Part shown: piece by piece, positions 53,629 to 54,765 of the stretch
Layout: each line of letters starts with the position of its first letter
How positions within the stretch are numbered: position 1 is the first letter of the stretch
From: an uncultured Burkholderiales bacterium
GTDB taxonomy: Bacteria; Pseudomonadota; Gammaproteobacteria; Burkholderiales; Burkholderiaceae_C
DNA length: 54,765 nucleotides
NCBI GenBank assembly: GCA_903871545.1
Contig: CAIQHG010000004.1
Location: 1-54,765, forward strand
Direction of reading: 5' to 3'
Position numbers and translations under genes: made by a program
Notes under the pieces: generated by a model
Told to the model about the DNA's origin: nothing
Databases searched by the model: none
The model's input: only the letters and a program-made list of their open reading frames with translations

Positions 53629-54309
53629 ATGGCAGAAGATAAATTCCTAGCCTTTAAGGGGCTCAAGCAATACGACCCAGACTCTGGTTGGGCCAATGTG
53701 GATTCTTCTGCGCCAAGAATTGATGGACATAGGCAAGATCAAGATCAACATCAGTACCAGCGCTCGGCAGGTGAAGAGTACGATCAACGTCGCAATGATT
53801 TTTATATTGACCCGGAGTTTGAACAAAATTTAAACGATCTGTCCATGTCACACGAATATTCTGATAACGCCGTCAAACCGTCTCATTCAAGCCCTAGAAA
53901 TACAAGCTTCAATGATCAACCTCACCGCACGCAAAGAGAGCCTGGAGAGCACGGCACCCAGCACTCCAGGGGGAATGCACTTGATGAGCTGAGTTTGGTT
54001 GATCCGCTCTTGTCTGAGCTCTTTGATCAACTCAATCAGCCCCCGCAAGATGAGCTCACACAGAATTGGAAAATAATAGCTACAACTGTGAATATTTTGA
54101 GCCAAAGAATGGCCCAAAGAAAAGTTCTTAAAGAAAGACTACTTAAATTAGATGCGGAACTTGAAACACTCAGATCGGGTATCTTGCACGACTTAGAAGA
54201 TATTCAAAAAGCCGCCGATCAACAACTATCCATGGCTCGTTTGCGTGCAGAGGTCTCTACACTTGCTCAGGCTAGACTTGCATCTAGACTTAAAAAGAAC
54301 AACGGCTGA
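53629..54309 (+). CDS. Unrecognised partner: disordered N-terminus and coiled coil
   Basis: No family recognised. The 226-residue product starts MAEDKFLAFKGLKQYDPDSGW, a basic and aromatic short stretch that could contact ParA. Residues 30-110 are highly polar, rich in His, Gln, Asp, Ser and Arg, and probably disordered. Residues 115-225 are mostly helical: NALDELSLVDPLLSELFDQLNQPP, then TTVNILSQRMAQRKVLKERLLKLDAELETLRSGILHDLEDIQKAADQQL, with heptad-like Leu/Ile spacing, and a basic end. No DNA-binding or membrane motif is seen. It lies 23 bp after parA, so the two are surely co-transcribed. The layout (orphan ParA plus disordered/coiled-coil adaptor) resembles cargo-positioning pairs such as McdA-McdB; sequence identity is not implied. 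Confidence 0.75.
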   Translation: MAEDKFLAFKGLKQYDPDSGWANVDSSAPRIDGHRQDQDQHQYQRSAGEEYDQRRNDFYIDPEFEQNLNDLSMSHEYSDNAVKPSHSSPRNTSFNDQPHRTQREPGEHGTQHSRGNALDELSLVDPLLSELFDQLNQPPQDELTQNWKIIATTVNILSQRMAQRKVLKERLLKLDAELETLRSGILHDLEDIQKAADQQLSMARLRAEVSTLAQARLASRLKKNNG

Positions 54310-54641
54310 TTGCCTTTTCTAGCGCCGCAACCCAAACCTAAAAGCCATTAGCCTTCGGGGCAAAGAGGCTAACGACTGCGAAACAGTTGTCTGTTAAAAA
54401 GCACACTAAAACATAGCTTCCGTTGTAGTTGCAACCAATGCATTTGGAGTCTCCAAAAACGCAACAAGCATTTCTCCTCTTAATTGGCACCGCCGCCCTA
54501 AACGGGCTCAAATTAAAGCTAGCACCAAAGATTTGGAGGGGGGGAGCTTTGAAGTATTTTCAACTCCTAGGGGCTTGTTATTTTTTCAGGCTTCTGTATT
54601 TGCAGTAATTGCTGTAATCACGTTAAGTGAAATACCCGCGA
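54310..54641. other. Spacer with perfect dyad
   Basis: 332 bp with no gene. It contains TTTGGAG-T-CTCCAAA (54443-54457), a perfect 7+1+7 inverted repeat, and a weak hairpin TTAGCCT/AGGCTAA near 54348-54372 that may terminate the parA unit. I see nothing else. Confidence 0.5.
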
Positions 54642-54764
54642 CTAAACGCCTTTCGGCGCTGTAGTCGGGGCATCTGATTTCGCAATCAAATATTCCTGCT
54701 TCGTCTGCTGCTGCATGGACATGGCTTGCGCCTCACCATGGCTTATGCGTGCATCCACAGGCAC
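54642..54764 (-). CDS. 3' end of an unidentified minus-strand gene (partial)
   Basis: An open frame enters from the right edge and ends at TAG 54644-54642. The 40 visible residues read VPVDARISHGEAQAMSMQQQ then TKQEYLIAKSDAPTTAPKGV. They are polar, with a Gln-rich patch and a Pro/Thr tail. The length is too short to identify; it could be a real C terminus or a chance open frame. Confidence 0.4.
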   Translation of the reverse strand: MPVDARISHGEAQAMSMQQQTKQEYLIAKSDAPTTAPKGV

Positions 54765-54765
54765 A

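Overview
The window looks like chromosomal DNA of a betaproteobacterium of the order Burkholderiales, with base composition near the middle of the scale. The case rests on a class I fumarase followed by a DUF6806-like acidic protein, a DUF1841 protein next to a two-haem cytochrome c4, an FKBP-ispH-serS run, MoxR with a CoxE-like VWA protein, an H-NS of the betaproteobacterial type, and a LivJ-type binding protein. I cannot fix the genus. No insertion sequence, integrase, CRISPR array or rRNA operon was seen.

Layout. 1-7.7 kb: fumarase, DUF6806-like protein, a thiol dioxygenase fused to four rhodanese modules (minus strand), a CaiB/BaiF CoA-transferase and an RsuA-type pseudouridine synthase. 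7.8-14.1 kb: envelope genes (secreted beta-propeller, polysaccharide deacetylase, RodZ-like protein, a candidate 52-residue membrane protein divergent from rodZ, and a large TPR O-GlcNAc-transferase-type protein). 14.6-16.9 kb: tRNA-Leu(TAA), then an AT-rich islet with a receiver-only response regulator and a periplasmic alpha-carbonic anhydrase. The islet is closed by a decayed copy of the tRNA-Leu 3' end. 17-26.8 kb: an exopolysaccharide/capsule locus: manC-fcl-gmd on minus (GDP-fucose supply), divergent from SLBB exporter, Wzz, a WecA/MraY-type transferase and a GfcA-like Gly/Ala/Thr-rich protein with a strong terminator. 26.9-32.6 kb: thiolase, DUF1841, cytochrome c4, MoxR, GNAT and VWA protein. 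32.8-37.3 kb: tRNA-Arg(CCT) and two paralogous REC-HD-GYP regulators around an MFS transporter. 37.4-42.1 kb: glutathione peroxidase, a small secreted protein, H-NS, then a binding protein, an AroE-type dehydrogenase and a LigI-like amidohydrolase. 42.1-47.4 kb: a MarR-controlled tripartite efflux operon. 47.5-52.3 kb: a secreted protein, tRNA-Ser(CGA), a lipoprotein, serS, ispH and FKBP. 52.6-54.8 kb: a solitary ParA-type ATPase with an unrecognised disordered/coiled-coil partner, then the 3' end of an unidentified minus-strand gene.

How the genes work together. The sugar-nucleotide genes, exporter, chain-length protein and initiating transferase form one surface-polysaccharide pathway. The deacetylase, RodZ and OGT-type protein may act on the same envelope but are separate units. 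Three related receiver domains (one alone, two with HD-GYP) suggest a c-di-GMP-linked regulatory family. Short tandem repeats of 6-15 bp occur all along the window, in spacers and, as multiples of 3, inside genes.

Strongest leads: the tRNA-Leu islet, the dioxygenase-rhodanese fusion, the ParA/coiled-coil pair with a perfect 10-bp intragenic hairpin, the small membrane ORF with a good ribosome-binding site overlapping the rodZ start, and the GfcA-like silk-like protein.
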